DNA of 64,000 nt. It comes from Spirochaetales bacterium. GTDB taxonomy: Bacteria; Spirochaetota; Spirochaetia; ARS1246. Below the pieces are notes generated by a model. That model was not told the DNA's origin, made no database searches, and saw only the letters and a list, made by a program, of their open reading frames with translations. The stretch is taken from assembly GCA_002688185.1 (NCBI GenBank), contig NZCE01000003.1, positions 1-64,000 on the forward strand, written 5' to 3'. This document shows positions 1-8,868 of this stretch, piece after piece (positions within the stretch are counted from its first letter, which is position 1; each line of letters opens with the position of its first letter). A program made the translations under genes and the position numbers.

Positions 1-4
1 ACAC

Positions 5-89
5 TGGGGAATATGATTACCCTACAGCCATCCAAAGTGGGGAGTTGCGATTACCCTGGGATCCTAAACATGGGGAATTAACGTTACCC
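5..89. repeat. Three near-palindromic direct repeats, 33-base period
   Basis: Copies start at 5, 38 and 71, exactly 33 bases apart. Copy one reads TGGGGAATATGATTACCCT; the others have the form GGGGAGT-N4-ATTACCC and GGGGAAT-N4-GTTACCC. Each copy is itself an imperfect inverted repeat (GGGNAAT against ATTACCC). The array ends about 30 bases before the first gene. Multiple internal end repeats of this general kind are typical of IS21-family elements, so this may be the tip of an element lying left of the window. Three helical turns between copies would equally suit an operator array. No transposase is visible in the window. Confidence 0.6.
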
Positions 90-121
90 GCGACAATCGG
101 GACATAAATAAGGGGAATGCC

Positions 122-1123
122 GTGAAAGCAGTAGTATGCGCAAAATACGGGCCGCCTGAGGTTCTTCAGCTCCGAGAGGTAGATAAACCAACCCCTCAGG
201 ATAATGAAATACTAATACGAGTTCATGCAGCCACGGCGTTTGCGGGTGACTGTGAGCTTCGCGGCCTGAAATTTCCTCCTTTAATGCGCCTACTCATCAG
301 GGCCGGATTTGGTATCGGTGGGCCACGAAACAACATATTGGGACAAGAGCTCTCAGGTGTAATTGAAGCGGTAGGCAAGGACGTCACAATGTTTAAAGAA
401 GGTGACCAAGTTTTTGCAGCTACCGGTTTTGGCATGGGAGCTTATGCAGAATACATAAGCCTCCCCGCGGAGCCGACGGCATCGGGAGCGGTGATCGCAA
501 AAAAGCCTACTACAGTGACTTTTGAGGAAGCCGCTGCTGTTCCCACCGGTGCGCTAAACGCGTTACATTTCTTGAGGCAGGCAAATATTCATCCCGGTCA
601 CAAGGTTCTGATTAATGGCGCGGGGGGGACTATAGGAACTTTTGGGGTGCAGATTGCCAAATTCTATGGGGCTGAAGTGACGGCTGTGGACAGCACCGGT
701 AAATTAGAAATGCTGCGGTCCATTGGGGCGGACCATGTTATAGACTACACAAAAGAGAATTTCACGGCGACCGCTGAGGGCAAGAGTGGCAGGCTCTTTG
801 ACGTAATATTTGACGTCGTGGGAAAATGTTCAATTTTAGCTTGCTTGAAGTCCCTTGAGATGAACGGAGTCCTCCTCTTGGCCAATCCGGGGCTGTTCGG
901 GATGTTTAGGAGGCGAAATGCAGCAAAAAGGGATGGCAAAAGTATTATAAGCGGGACTGCAAACTATGAGACAAAAGACATGCAGTTCTTGAAAGAGCTG
1001 ATTGAATCAGGAAAGATAAATACCGTGATTGACAGACGTTATCCCCTGGCACAAACGGCGGAAGCTCACGCCTATGTCGAGACAGGAGAGAAAAAGGGTA
1101 ATGTAGTCATTACTGTGGAGTAA
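122..1123 (+). CDS. Zinc-free MDR-family NAD(P)-dependent oxidoreductase (quinone oxidoreductase-like)
   Basis: This 333-residue protein has the two-domain layout of medium-chain dehydrogenases: an N-terminal GroES-like fold (about residues 1-125) and a Rossmann domain with the nucleotide loop GAGGTIG at 166-172. The AAVPTGALNAL stretch near 138 is the usual lead-in to the cofactor domain. The cysteine cluster of structural-zinc alcohol dehydrogenases is absent, which points to the quinone oxidoreductase/enoyl reductase side of the family. It most likely reduces quinones or enones in the cytoplasm with NADPH; the substrate cannot be read. The start is GTG with an AGGGGA-type ribosome site just upstream. 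A small lipoprotein gene follows after 22 bases. Confidence 0.85.
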   Translation: MKAVVCAKYGPPEVLQLREVDKPTPQDNEILIRVHAATAFAGDCELRGLKFPPLMRLLIRAGFGIGGPRNNILGQELSGVIEAVGKDVTMFKEGDQVFAATGFGMGAYAEYISLPAEPTASGAVIAKKPTTVTFEEAAAVPTGALNALHFLRQANIHPGHKVLINGAGGTIGTFGVQIAKFYGAEVTAVDSTGKLEMLRSIGADHVIDYTKENFTATAEGKSGRLFDVIFDVVGKCSILACLKSLEMNGVLLLANPGLFGMFRRRNAAKRDGKSIISGTANYETKDMQFLKELIESGKINTVIDRRYPLAQTAEAHAYVETGEKKGNVVITVE

Positions 1124-1145
1124 TCATGTCGAAGAGGAGTTGTTT

Positions 1146-1460
1146 ATGAGCAAAGTGAAGATTGTTGTCGGAGTTCTGCTGGTTATGGTGATTATCGCCG
1201 GTTGTGCGCCGGGGCCCAACAGCATGGCTGACACGCCCAATGACGAGGGTAAGGTCGCGAGCTTTTGGATTGGTCTTTGGCACGGATTTGCCTCACCGGT
1301 GATGTTCATCATCTCGTTGTTTAACAAGTCGATAGAGGTTTACGAGGTCCATAATAACGGCGGCTGGTACACATTTGGGTTCCTCTTAGGAGCGAGCATT
1401 ATTTTTGGCGGCAGCAGCGGCGGGGCGGCCGGCCGGAGACGTCGACGCGGGCGAGACTAA
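1146..1460 (+). CDS. Small putative lipoprotein with two hydrophobic segments
   Basis: A 104-residue protein. The N-terminus is a lipoprotein signal: a short basic start, a hydrophobic run, then the lipobox IIAGC, so Cys would be lipidated after cleavage. The mature part has a tryptophan-rich segment (FWIGLWHGFASPVMFIISLF) and a second hydrophobic glycine-rich segment, and ends in an Arg-rich tail. Similar small proteins with a WHG-FASP/IAP motif occur in many bacteria without known function. The ATG at 1146 is preferred to a TTG six bases earlier because GAGGAG lies six bases before it. It is probably co-transcribed with the preceding oxidoreductase gene. Function unknown. Confidence 0.7.
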   Translation: MSKVKIVVGVLLVMVIIAGCAPGPNSMADTPNDEGKVASFWIGLWHGFASPVMFIISLFNKSIEVYEVHNNGGWYTFGFLLGASIIFGGSSGGAAGRRRRRGRD

Positions 1461-1500
1461 CGGCAAGATTGGGCGTCGGCGTCCCCCTCGCCTCCCTACC

Positions 1501-2310
1501 CTATCCCGCAAGAATCCCGACTGCAAAAGGAAGAAAAAATAGCAGAGCCATAATCGGATGTCCGCGCCGTTTGGCGTTGCGCCGATCCCAGCTGAACAGG
1601 AGAGCCGCCAACCCAAAAGCTACGGCGCCGCCGGCCAACAACGTTGCCATCGCACCCCACGGGTTGAAATGGGCCGCGCTCCCCATTGCAAGGCCAACAA
1701 AGGCATTCATTGCCAGTGTTGAGGGCAGCAGCCGGGAGATCGCGGCGGCGGGTCCGGGCAACATACTATATGGCATCATAATACCGGCCAGCAAAATCGA
1801 CGGCAGAAACAAGAGTTGCGAATACAATACCGTAAGCCGCGCATTCGCCGAGATCACGCCAATAAGTACGCCGGCGCCGGACATACAAAACGCAGTGACA
1901 AAAAAAATGACGGCAAACATAAACCAGTGGGTGGGCGATGGAGCATGAAAAAGCAGCGACCCTGTGACCGCAATTATCACCGCTACAATAAACAGATGCA
2001 GCATAGTTGTAAGTACTGGAATAATTAGTATCGAAAATATTGGCACTCCGTTGATCTTGTAGCTGCGAAAGATGCCATTTTCTCGAGCGTTAACAAGCGG
2101 AGTAGGAATGCCCAACAGCGTTGCCGCCAAAATCGCAAAAATCACCATACCGGGAATCATCGATTCCAAAAAGAACGGATTTATTCCCACCAGGATAAAT
2201 CCCATCATCAGGTAAAACCCCAACGGGAACAGATAATTCATCAAAAGCAGTTGTTTATTCCGGACTCCGGTCCTAAACTCAAACGAGAAGTGGACAAAAA
2301 ACGCTTTCAT
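1501..2310 (-). CDS. ABC-2 type transporter permease
   Basis: A 269-residue membrane protein with about six hydrophobic segments in the arrangement of ABC-2 exporters: a first span near residues 23-45, a cluster of spans between about 100 and 200, and a last one at the C-terminus. Its start overlaps the end of the ATPase gene upstream by four bases (ATGA), so the two are translationally coupled and form one transporter. ABC-2 systems of this size export lipids, drugs or polysaccharides; the substrate cannot be told from sequence. It is convergent with the small lipoprotein gene on the other strand, with 40 bases between them. Confidence 0.85.
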   Translation of the reverse strand: MKAFFVHFSFEFRTGVRNKQLLLMNYLFPLGFYLMMGFILVGINPFFLESMIPGMVIFAILAATLLGIPTPLVNARENGIFRSYKINGVPIFSILIIPVLTTMLHLFIVAVIIAVTGSLLFHAPSPTHWFMFAVIFFVTAFCMSGAGVLIGVISANARLTVLYSQLLFLPSILLAGIMMPYSMLPGPAAAISRLLPSTLAMNAFVGLAMGSAAHFNPWGAMATLLAGGAVAFGLAALLFSWDRRNAKRRGHPIMALLFFLPFAVGILAG

Positions 2311-3224
2311 TCCGAGCCGCCTTTTGATGTGATCTCTAGAAATCGATCCTCCAATGAAGGCCTCTCAACCCTGAGGTCTATCAGAACATCATCCATCTTT
2401 TCAACGTGGGCGATTATTGACGCCACGGTGGGTCCGATGTCGGTACTCAAATAGATATCGTAATCTTCCTTACGCGCGTGTTGGCCTACCGCGGGGAATG
2501 GTACGTCAGCGCCGGCCAGGCAGGAATCCCGCGTCCGGACGGACACTTTTGTTAAACCTGCTCCGGTGGCGGTGATTTCCATCGGGGTGCCGATAGTTGC
2601 AAGCTTTTGATTAAGTAAGATAGCCACCCGGTCGGATAATTCCTCAGCCTCCGCCATATCATGGGTCGCGAGTAAAATCGTTGTTCCTTTTTCACGCATT
2701 TCACGCATGAGACTGTGCAGCTCCACCCGAGAGCCGACGTCCAGGCCCGCCGTCGGTTCATCAAGAAAAAGCATAGAAGGGCTGTGGGCAACCGCCAAGG
2801 CGAGGGTCAGACGCCGTTGCTGACCGGTAGAAAGTTCGCTAAACTGAGTGCTCTTCTTCTCATCCAAACCTAAGCGTTCCAGCAGATCGAGACGCGGTGC
2901 CACACGGTGATAAGCGCAGAAAAACTTCATCGCCTCAACCGGTGTGATGCTTTCAGGCAGTCCGGCAGACTGAAGCTGGACGCCAATTACGTCTTTTAGT
3001 TTGTGAAACTCTTTTGCCGGGTTCATTTCTCCTACTCGCACGGTTCCGCCGGACGGTGGCCGTAATCCCTCCAGGCACTCGAGGGTGCTCGTCTTTCCGG
3101 CCCCGTTTGGTCCAAGCAAACCAAAGATTTCGCCGCGAATAACCTCAAAACTAATCCCGTCCACGGCAACAAAATCACCATATTCCTTGCGAAAATCTCG
3201 CACTTCGATAAATGCGTCTCTCAA
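2307..3224 (-). CDS. ABC-2 transporter ATP-binding protein (DrrA-like)
   Basis: A 305-residue ATPase with Walker A GPNGAGKTS (38-46), an ABC signature in the variant form LSTGQQRR, Walker B LFLDEPTAGLD and a switch histidine in ATHD. The C-terminal 85 residues are an accessory domain common in DrrA/NatA-type exporter ATPases. It powers the permease encoded directly downstream, whose start overlaps this stop by four bases. The start used is TTG, four bases after a GGGGAAGG ribosome site; no ATG lies near. The cargo is unknown, and no regulator gene is adjacent. Confidence 0.92.
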   Translation of the reverse strand: MRDAFIEVRDFRKEYGDFVAVDGISFEVIRGEIFGLLGPNGAGKTSTLECLEGLRPPSGGTVRVGEMNPAKEFHKLKDVIGVQLQSAGLPESITPVEAMKFFCAYHRVAPRLDLLERLGLDEKKSTQFSELSTGQQRRLTLALAVAHSPSMLFLDEPTAGLDVGSRVELHSLMREMREKGTTILLATHDMAEAEELSDRVAILLNQKLATIGTPMEITATGAGLTKVSVRTRDSCLAGADVPFPAVGQHARKEDYDIYLSTDIGPTVASIIAHVEKMDDVLIDLRVERPSLEDRFLEITSKGGSE

Positions 3225-3291
3225 GATACCTTCCCCTTTGTTAATAACATCGTACTTAACCCTGAATTTCTATAGCGCCGCGGGGATGTCA

Positions 3292-5388
3292 TTATATTTC
3301 CGTCCGAAATCTCTGGAGTCGTTCCGCTATGTCGTTAGCCAATTCAAGGTTTTTGCTTCCCGCGGCCTGAAGATTTTCAGTTGAATTGGTTATGTCACCA
3401 ATAGAATCTGCAATGGATTTAATCTCGTTTGTATTCTCTGTAGAAACTTTTTGGATCGCCTGCATAGTAAGGAATATCGATTCAGATTTCCCATTCATTT
3501 CACCGGCCAAACCCTTCACCACATTGGAGATGCCATCCAAATCAGTGAGTGCCTTTGTTACTTGACTGGTACCGTTTGACATTTCCTGAATTTCTCCACC
3601 CATTTGATCCATGCTGTCCAGGACGTCGCCCACGCCAACGATGATCCCTTGCATATTCTCGTTTGTGTTTTGGCTGACGGCAGCGGTGTCTCTAATTTTG
3701 TCGGTTATGATTTTTGATAAACCGGCAATTTCTTTGGCGTTGACACTCGTCGCCTCTGCCAACGCCCTGATCTCTTCAGCAACGACGGCAAAACCTATCC
3801 CGGCATCGCCCGCGTGGGCGGCCTCAATCGCGGCGTTTACTGCCAAAAGATTCGTTTTGGCGCTTATGCCATTAATGATCTCCACCATCTCAGTAATGTT
3901 ATGGGCAAATTGGGATATCTCGGAAATTGCTGCCGCGGTTTCTTTTAGATATTTGTCACCACTTTCCGTTGCATTGCTAAGCTGGCTGAGCAGCTCTTGT
4001 TTAGCCAAAACTGTGCCGGATAAGTTTTTGATGGAGTTTACCATTTCATCAATCTCCGAGTTTGACTCGCTGACCGCTGAGAGCTGCCTTTCAATCCGCT
4101 GATTGAGATCTGAAATTGAGCCATTAATGTCAGAGATGGCTTCGAAAACACCCCCCATCTCGCCCTGCGTCGTGGCCATCTTTCCATTAAGATTATTTAT
4201 CAATTCTCCAATCAGCTGAACTGAGCTCGATATCTGTGTACAATTTTCCAGGAGCACGTCACTTGTGTTCTGATTCTCTTGTCCGGTCTGTTTGATTTTT
4301 GAGATGCTCGAGGCAACCTCTCCGAGCAATATGTTAATGCTTTCTGAAAGGGTCGCCAGTTCATCCTTTGAGGTAATTTCCAGCTTTTTTGTGAGATCAC
4401 CCTCGGCTATTTCCGGGAGTATTTTGCTAAGGTCCACCACCGGCCTCATCAAAGGTCTCCAAATAAAGAAAAACGAACCGACAATAATGGATGCAACGCT
4501 TATGATGAGTATAATTGCGATAATAGCGATCAAGCCCCTCTGCATGGAATAGAGTAAATCGTTGCTGCTCAATATGACAATGACCGCACCGGAATAGCCT
4601 TTGCCATCTATAATAGGCAGGCTGTACAACGATCCCTTTGCGCCGGCAACCTTCACGGAGTTTCTATATGTCGATTCCATGCGTGTTGTGATGGCGAGCT
4701 CCTTCCAATCAATCTCTATGTCGACGGTTGTTCCAACCAGCTCCATAGAATCGGTTTCGCTATCCGTAACCATGAAAAACATGAAGTCGAATCCGTGTTT
4801 TGACTTAAGCGCTGCAGAAAATTTATTATCAAATGCGTAATTGCTGCTCACCATTCCTATTAATGCGGCATCCTGGATAACGGGCTTGAGAGCCCGAATA
4901 TCAAATCTTTTCCTTTTAACGTCAAAAAAAATATCAGCCACGTCATCCCCATCCAAAACGGCACGAACATAGTCAAAGCCGCTCTTGTCGTCCGCCCACT
5001 TTTCAAAATTGCCGCTCCTGTTATTTGATCGCAACAGTACAATTCCGGAAGCATCAAGTATTTCAATATCCTTTATCTGATCAAAGGTGGCGACGGATTC
5101 AAAAACTCCTGGGGCATATTCTATGAGCTGCTCTCTGGACCCATCAATTCGATAATCGGCAAGCCCCGATTTCAGCCGAGCGGATTCGGTCAAGATTTCG
5201 CTATACCCTTTTGCTTTTATAATCACGTCTTCTAGCTGATTGGTAATTTCAAGGCCAACTGCCGCAAGGCTGTTTTCGTTTGTTTTGGCAAAGAGCTGGC
5301 TCGATTGTATGATAAAGATACCCGAGGTAGCGACAGTAATAGCAATAACTACAAACAAGATTAGGCCAAATTTATACAGCATTTTCAC
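3292..5388 (-). CDS. Methyl-accepting chemotaxis protein
   Basis: A 698-residue transmembrane chemoreceptor. TM1 is at about 7-28, a periplasmic sensor (probably Cache-type) fills 30-280, TM2 is at about 285-312, a HAMP domain follows to about 360, and the cytoplasmic signalling helix runs to the end. The hairpin tip that contacts CheA/CheW is clear at about 510-545 ([19 protein letters not shown]). It would relay a periplasmic ligand signal to the flagellar switch. The start is GTG with AAGGAG six bases upstream; the ATG two codons later is badly spaced. The gene is separated from the ABC genes downstream by 67 bases. The ligand is unknown. Confidence 0.95.
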   Translation of the reverse strand: MKMLYKFGLILFVVIAITVATSGIFIIQSSQLFAKTNENSLAAVGLEITNQLEDVIIKAKGYSEILTESARLKSGLADYRIDGSREQLIEYAPGVFESVATFDQIKDIEILDASGIVLLRSNNRSGNFEKWADDKSGFDYVRAVLDGDDVADIFFDVKRKRFDIRALKPVIQDAALIGMVSSNYAFDNKFSAALKSKHGFDFMFFMVTDSETDSMELVGTTVDIEIDWKELAITTRMESTYRNSVKVAGAKGSLYSLPIIDGKGYSGAVIVILSSNDLLYSMQRGLIAIIAIILIISVASIIVGSFFFIWRPLMRPVVDLSKILPEIAEGDLTKKLEITSKDELATLSESINILLGEVASSISKIKQTGQENQNTSDVLLENCTQISSSVQLIGELINNLNGKMATTQGEMGGVFEAISDINGSISDLNQRIERQLSAVSESNSEIDEMVNSIKNLSGTVLAKQELLSQLSNATESGDKYLKETAAAISEISQFAHNITEMVEIINGISAKTNLLAVNAAIEAAHAGDAGIGFAVVAEEIRALAEATSVNAKEIAGLSKIITDKIRDTAAVSQNTNENMQGIIVGVGDVLDSMDQMGGEIQEMSNGTSQVTKALTDLDGISNVVKGLAGEMNGKSESIFLTMQAIQKVSTENTNEIKSIADSIGDITNSTENLQAAGSKNLELANDIAERLQRFRTEI

Positions 5389-5574
5389 GAGATGCTCCTT
5401 GTTTCCGTTGCACCGTCGGAGCGGACACTATACCTGATCACAACTATCGGAAAGACAATTGGTATGGCGCCGCTTTAACGTCAAAAATCGCCGCTATTAA
5501 GTAGTATTTTAATCAGACAATAGAGCAAGGACGAGAAAATCCAATTGAGTTTTTTCTTTTTTATTCTTTTGCCC

Positions 5575-5603
5575 TTGATCTTTTGTGGCTCATGCCCTAT
5601 ATT
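5575..5603 (+). promoter_or_regulatory. Sigma-70-type promoter of the arsR operon
   Basis: TTGATC (5575-5580) and TATATT (5598-5603) are separated by exactly 17 bases. A start of transcription near 5610 would give a leader of only about five bases before the ATG at 5615, so arsR would be read from a nearly leaderless message. This also argues against the GTG at 5585, which would lie upstream of the transcript start. Confidence 0.6.
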
Positions 5604-5614
5604 GTTCGATAGTT
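5600..5614. promoter_or_regulatory. Candidate ArsR operator, site 1
   Basis: TATTGTTCGATAGTT overlaps the -10 element and the expected transcription start. Its parts recur at 5941-5963: CGATAGTT in the same orientation (5944-5951) and TATTGTTCGA in the opposite orientation (5953-5962). Repetition of two such words at just these two places, flanking arsR, suggests autoregulation. Confidence 0.5.
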
Positions 5615-5923
5615 ATGGAACTTTCGAAATTATCTGCCATTTTCAAAGCGCTATCGAATGAACAGCGTTTGCGGATATTCAAAATGATCTACGATTGGAA
5701 TAGGGCCGGGTCGGAGGATATCTGTGGCCCGGATTGTTGCACGGAAACTGACAAAGCATTCACAATGTTGTGTGATTGCATTGAGCTATCCCGGTCAACC
5801 ATCTCTCACCACCTCAGAGAATTGCAGCATGCGCAACTTATCGAAACGAACCGGAAAGGCCAGATGTTTTCGAGCAAAGTCAACCTAGAAACGCTGCAAG
5901 CTATAAAGGATTTTGTCGAGTAA
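5615..5923 (+). CDS. ArsR/SmtB-family metal(loid)-responsive repressor
   Basis: A 102-residue winged-helix protein. The N-terminal helices (LSAIFKALSNEQRLRIF) and the recognition helix SRSTISHHLRELQ are typical of ArsR/SmtB repressors, which leave DNA when soft metals bind cysteines. The region before the recognition helix is unusually cysteine rich: C-GPD-CC and later C-D-C, which would make a strong thiol site for As(III), Cd or similar ions. It heads a probable operon with a glutathione-synthetase-type gene and an Atm1-type exporter. The ATG at 5615 is preferred because the promoter lies just upstream. Which metal it senses cannot be read. Confidence 0.88.
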   Translation: MELSKLSAIFKALSNEQRLRIFKMIYDWNRAGSEDICGPDCCTETDKAFTMLCDCIELSRSTISHHLRELQHAQLIETNRKGQMFSSKVNLETLQAIKDFVE

Positions 5924-5940
5924 TTTTTTTTTGAACTTTT

Positions 5941-5963
5941 GTACGATAGTTTTCGAACAATAG
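5941..5963. promoter_or_regulatory. Candidate ArsR operator, site 2
   Basis: This lies in the 72-base gap between arsR and the ATP-grasp gene. It contains CGATAGTT and, on the other strand, TATTGTTCGA, both also present in site 1 over the arsR promoter. A palindromic TTCGAA sits at its centre. A second regulated promoter here is possible, but no convincing -10 hexamer is visible. Confidence 0.4.
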
Positions 5964-5995
5964 TAATAAACGAGAGCGTAAAACGGAGATGCCGC

Positions 5996-6988
5996 ATGAA
6001 TGATAAAACTGGTTACGACGGAATGGAGCTATCTACTCAGCTGATAATCGCGGAGGCGGAAAGACGGGCGATAAATGTTGAAATACTCGATAGATCAGAC
6101 AACTTTATTCGGATTAATAAAGGAAAAAAAACCGAATACCTAAAACAGGCAACGAGGACAGCCGCGGATACCTATATTGCACCGCTCATTATGGAAAACA
6201 AGCTAGTTACTAAAAAGGTTCTTGCTGAAAACGGCATTCCCACACCTGCCGGTGAGCAATACTTTGACATTGCATCCGCAATTAGGGAGCACGATCGATA
6301 CACAAATCGCGAAATTGTCGTAAAACCCAACTCAACAAACTTTGGAAAAGGTATCACCATTCTCAAAATACCTCGATCAATTACCGGCTATCATGATGCG
6401 GTACAAAAAGCCTTTGATTATGATGAGTCGATTCTTGTTGAGGAGTTTATCGAAGGGAAAGAGTACCGGTTTCTGGTGGTCGGAGATAAGCCAATTGCGG
6501 TGCTTCACCGTGTTCCTGCTAATGTCGTCGGTGATGGAATACACTCGATCGAGGAGCTTGTACACATCAAAAATAAGGATCCACTTAGGGGGAGAGGCTA
6601 TAAAACACCCCTAGAGAAACTGGCTCTCGGTGAAGATGAGAGGAGTTACTTAGGCTTTCAGGGCAGGCGGATCGAGGACATTCCAATCAAAGACGAGCGG
6701 GTATTTCTGCGGAAAAACTCAAACATCAGCACTGGAGGTGACAGCATAGATTACACGGATCAGGTTCTCGACGAATACAAGAGTATTGCTGTAAAGGCAT
6801 CTAAAGCTGTGGGGGCGTCGATCTGTGGTGCGGATGTCATAATCCGCGACATTCGTGCGGTTCCGGATGAAACGAATTACTCGATCATCGAGTTAAACTT
6901 TAATCCAGCTCTTCACATCCACAGCTTCCCCTTTAGAGGAAAAAACCGGCATCCTGAACAGGCCGTTTTGAATCTACTCGGATTCTAA
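5996..6988 (+). CDS. Stand-alone ATP-grasp domain of GshAB/GshF type (glutathione synthetase)
   Basis: A 330-residue ATP-grasp ligase. It matches, end to end, the C-terminal half of bifunctional GshF: the opening MELSTQLIIAEAERR, the segment PLIMENKLVTKKVLAENGI, the ATP-grasp core EIVVKPN-FGKGI and VEEFIEGKEYRFLVV, and the closing ELNFNPALHIHSFPF. In GshF this half adds glycine to gamma-glutamylcysteine. The N-terminal glutamate-cysteine ligase half is missing, and no such gene is in the window. The start at 5996 has GGAG seven bases upstream; longer starts run through the operator region. Lying between an ArsR repressor and an Atm1-like exporter, it probably makes glutathione (or a related thiol peptide) for metal detoxification. 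It could also ligate another dipeptide. Confidence 0.85.
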   Translation: MNDKTGYDGMELSTQLIIAEAERRAINVEILDRSDNFIRINKGKKTEYLKQATRTAADTYIAPLIMENKLVTKKVLAENGIPTPAGEQYFDIASAIREHDRYTNREIVVKPNSTNFGKGITILKIPRSITGYHDAVQKAFDYDESILVEEFIEGKEYRFLVVGDKPIAVLHRVPANVVGDGIHSIEELVHIKNKDPLRGRGYKTPLEKLALGEDERSYLGFQGRRIEDIPIKDERVFLRKNSNISTGGDSIDYTDQVLDEYKSIAVKASKAVGASICGADVIIRDIRAVPDETNYSIIELNFNPALHIHSFPFRGKNRHPEQAVLNLLGF

Positions 6989-7008
6989 TCATTACATTGG
7001 ACCATATA

Positions 7009-8817
7009 ATGAAGAACACTGAGACAAAAAAAACTCAACGCTCTCAGACACACCACCGGCAGACGATTAAGTCCCTGGCAACTCATCTCTGGCCGGAACA
7101 CAGAATGGATTTAAAGGTAAGAGTAGTGCTCGCCGTTGCCAGCCTCGCACTAGCAAAGGTTGTCAATATCTTTGTTCCGTTTCTCTATAAGCGGTCGGTG
7201 GACGCACTTTCAATAACCGACGCTGTTGTACTTCCCCTGGGTCTGGTAATCGCCTATGGCGGGGCGCGGGTGCTTCATCAATTTTTTAACGAGTTTAGGG
7301 ATTTTATCTTTGCAAAAGTGGGGCAACATGCACAGCGCACGATTGCGCTGAACACGTTCAAGCATCTGCACGCCCTCTCTCTCAGATTTCATCTAGACAG
7401 GCAAACCGGCGGTCTTTCTCGCGTGATTGCGAGGGGCACTGCAGGGGTACAGTTCGTATTGAGCTTCGTCCTATTCAATATCATACCCACACTTGTGGAA
7501 ATACTGATGGTCACGATTGTGCTGCTCATCCACTTCAATGCACTTTTTGCTTTTGTCACGTTTATAACGATAATCAGTTATATAGCTTTTACTCTCCTCA
7601 TAACCGAGTGGCGGATGAAGTTTAGGCAGAACATGAATGAGGCCGACTCTGAGGCAAACTCAAAAGCCATTGACAGTCTCCTCAATTATGAAACCGTGAA
7701 GTATTTTGGCAACGAAAATCATGAATACCATCGCTTTGACCAAGCGCTCGCCGGATATGAGGCTTCGGCCATCAAAAGCCAAACGAGCCTGTCGGCTCTT
7801 AATATTGGGCAGGGATCGATAATCGCCATTGGCCTCGCTATCGTCATGGCTATGGCCGGCGCGGGAGTTATATCGGGGAAGCTCACTCTGGGTGATTTTA
7901 TATTGGTAAACACGTTCTTGATTCAGCTCTATCTCCCTCTCAACTTCCTTGGTTATGTTTACAGAGAGATTAAGCGGAGCTTAATAGACATGGATAAGAT
8001 GTTTGGGCTTTTAGATGTTGAGTCGGAAATCAAGGAATCTGCAAATGCGCTGCCCTTGGTGATCGGCAAAGGAGACATTGAGTTTAATCACGTGAGTTTT
8101 GGTTATATCCACGGTCGCGAAGTATTGAAAGATATCAGCTTCCGGGTCCCGGCCGGGAAGACTGTGGCAATCGTTGGCCCGAGCGGCTCCGGGAAATCCA
8201 CCATTTCTAAATTGCTGTACCGATTCTACGACGCCGAGTCAGGAGCCGTTCGAATCAATGGACAAGACATTCGGGATATCACTTTAGCCTCCCTTCGGGC
8301 AGAAATAGGGATCGTTCCGCAGGATACTGTACTCTTCAACGACACTATTGAGTATAATATCCGCTATGGGTTTACCGAGGCAACGCGTGATGACATTCTC
8401 CGCGCGGCAAACCTTGCAAAAATCGACGAGCTCGTACAGAGTCTCCCGCAAGGGTATCAAACCGAGGTCGGGGAGAGAGGGTTGAAACTCTCCGGCGGAG
8501 AGAAACAGCGTGTGGCGATCGCTCGAATGACATTAAAGGATCCGGGGATTCTACTATTCGACGAGGCGACCTCGGCATTGGACTCGCACACAGAGAAAGA
8601 GATCCAGGCGTCGCTGAGGCAGGTGGCGCAGGGAAAAACCAGTATTATTATCGCCCACCGATTGTCTACCATTGTGGATGCCGATCAGATTCTTGTCCTG
8701 GAGGAAGGTAAAATTGTCGAGAGCGGCCGCCACGCGGAGCTGTTGAGTTTAAGCGGCGTGTATGCGGCTCTCTGGCGCAAACAGCAAGAAGGGGCGGAAA
8801 CCCTTGCTACAGCTTGA
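7009..8817 (+). CDS. Atm1-type ABC exporter of glutathione conjugates or metals
   Basis: A 602-residue half-transporter with a six-helix membrane domain (about 35-330) and an ATPase domain with GPSGSGKST, LSGGEKQRV, LLFDEATSALD and IAHRLST. Family marks of Atm1/HMT1/ABCB7 exporters are clear: SRVIARGTAGV and LLNYETVKYFGNE. Residues equivalent to the glutathione-binding Arg, Arg, Asn and Gln of bacterial Atm1 (from memory R206, R210, N269, Q272) are present in TEWRMKFR and ALNIGQ. It works as a homodimer in the inner membrane and would export glutathione-metal or oxidised thiol complexes. It follows the glutathione synthetase-like gene after 20 bases. The ATG at 7009 is chosen over a TTG four codons earlier; neither has a strong ribosome site. 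Confidence 0.9.
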   Translation: MKNTETKKTQRSQTHHRQTIKSLATHLWPEHRMDLKVRVVLAVASLALAKVVNIFVPFLYKRSVDALSITDAVVLPLGLVIAYGGARVLHQFFNEFRDFIFAKVGQHAQRTIALNTFKHLHALSLRFHLDRQTGGLSRVIARGTAGVQFVLSFVLFNIIPTLVEILMVTIVLLIHFNALFAFVTFITIISYIAFTLLITEWRMKFRQNMNEADSEANSKAIDSLLNYETVKYFGNENHEYHRFDQALAGYEASAIKSQTSLSALNIGQGSIIAIGLAIVMAMAGAGVISGKLTLGDFILVNTFLIQLYLPLNFLGYVYREIKRSLIDMDKMFGLLDVESEIKESANALPLVIGKGDIEFNHVSFGYIHGREVLKDISFRVPAGKTVAIVGPSGSGKSTISKLLYRFYDAESGAVRINGQDIRDITLASLRAEIGIVPQDTVLFNDTIEYNIRYGFTEATRDDILRAANLAKIDELVQSLPQGYQTEVGERGLKLSGGEKQRVAIARMTLKDPGILLFDEATSALDSHTEKEIQASLRQVAQGKTSIIIAHRLSTIVDADQILVLEEGKIVESGRHAELLSLSGVYAALWRKQQEGAETLATA

Positions 8818-8868
8818 AGAAATGCGCCGCGTGGTGAACTTAAGCTAGGCATTGTATTACGCTGTACT

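Noticed and set aside
5..89. Regular repeats as a CRISPR array
   Set aside because: Only three diverged copies with gaps of about 14 bases, each copy a palindrome, and no cas genes.
1469..1948. Open frame of 159 codons on the plus strand
   Set aside because: It lies antisense to the ABC-2 permease gene, whose membrane pattern and coupling with the ATPase are convincing; its product is basic and low in complexity.
3611..4102. Open frame of 163 codons on the plus strand
   Set aside because: Antisense to the signalling domain of the chemoreceptor, where the hairpin tip motif is clear.
5444..5478. Sigma-28-type promoter for the chemoreceptor gene (TAAA and CCGATA on the minus strand)
   Set aside because: The two elements are 23 bases apart instead of about 15.
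5585..5614. GTG start of arsR at 5585
   Set aside because: It lies upstream of the probable transcript start and between the -35 and -10 elements; the ATG at 5615 begins the conserved part.
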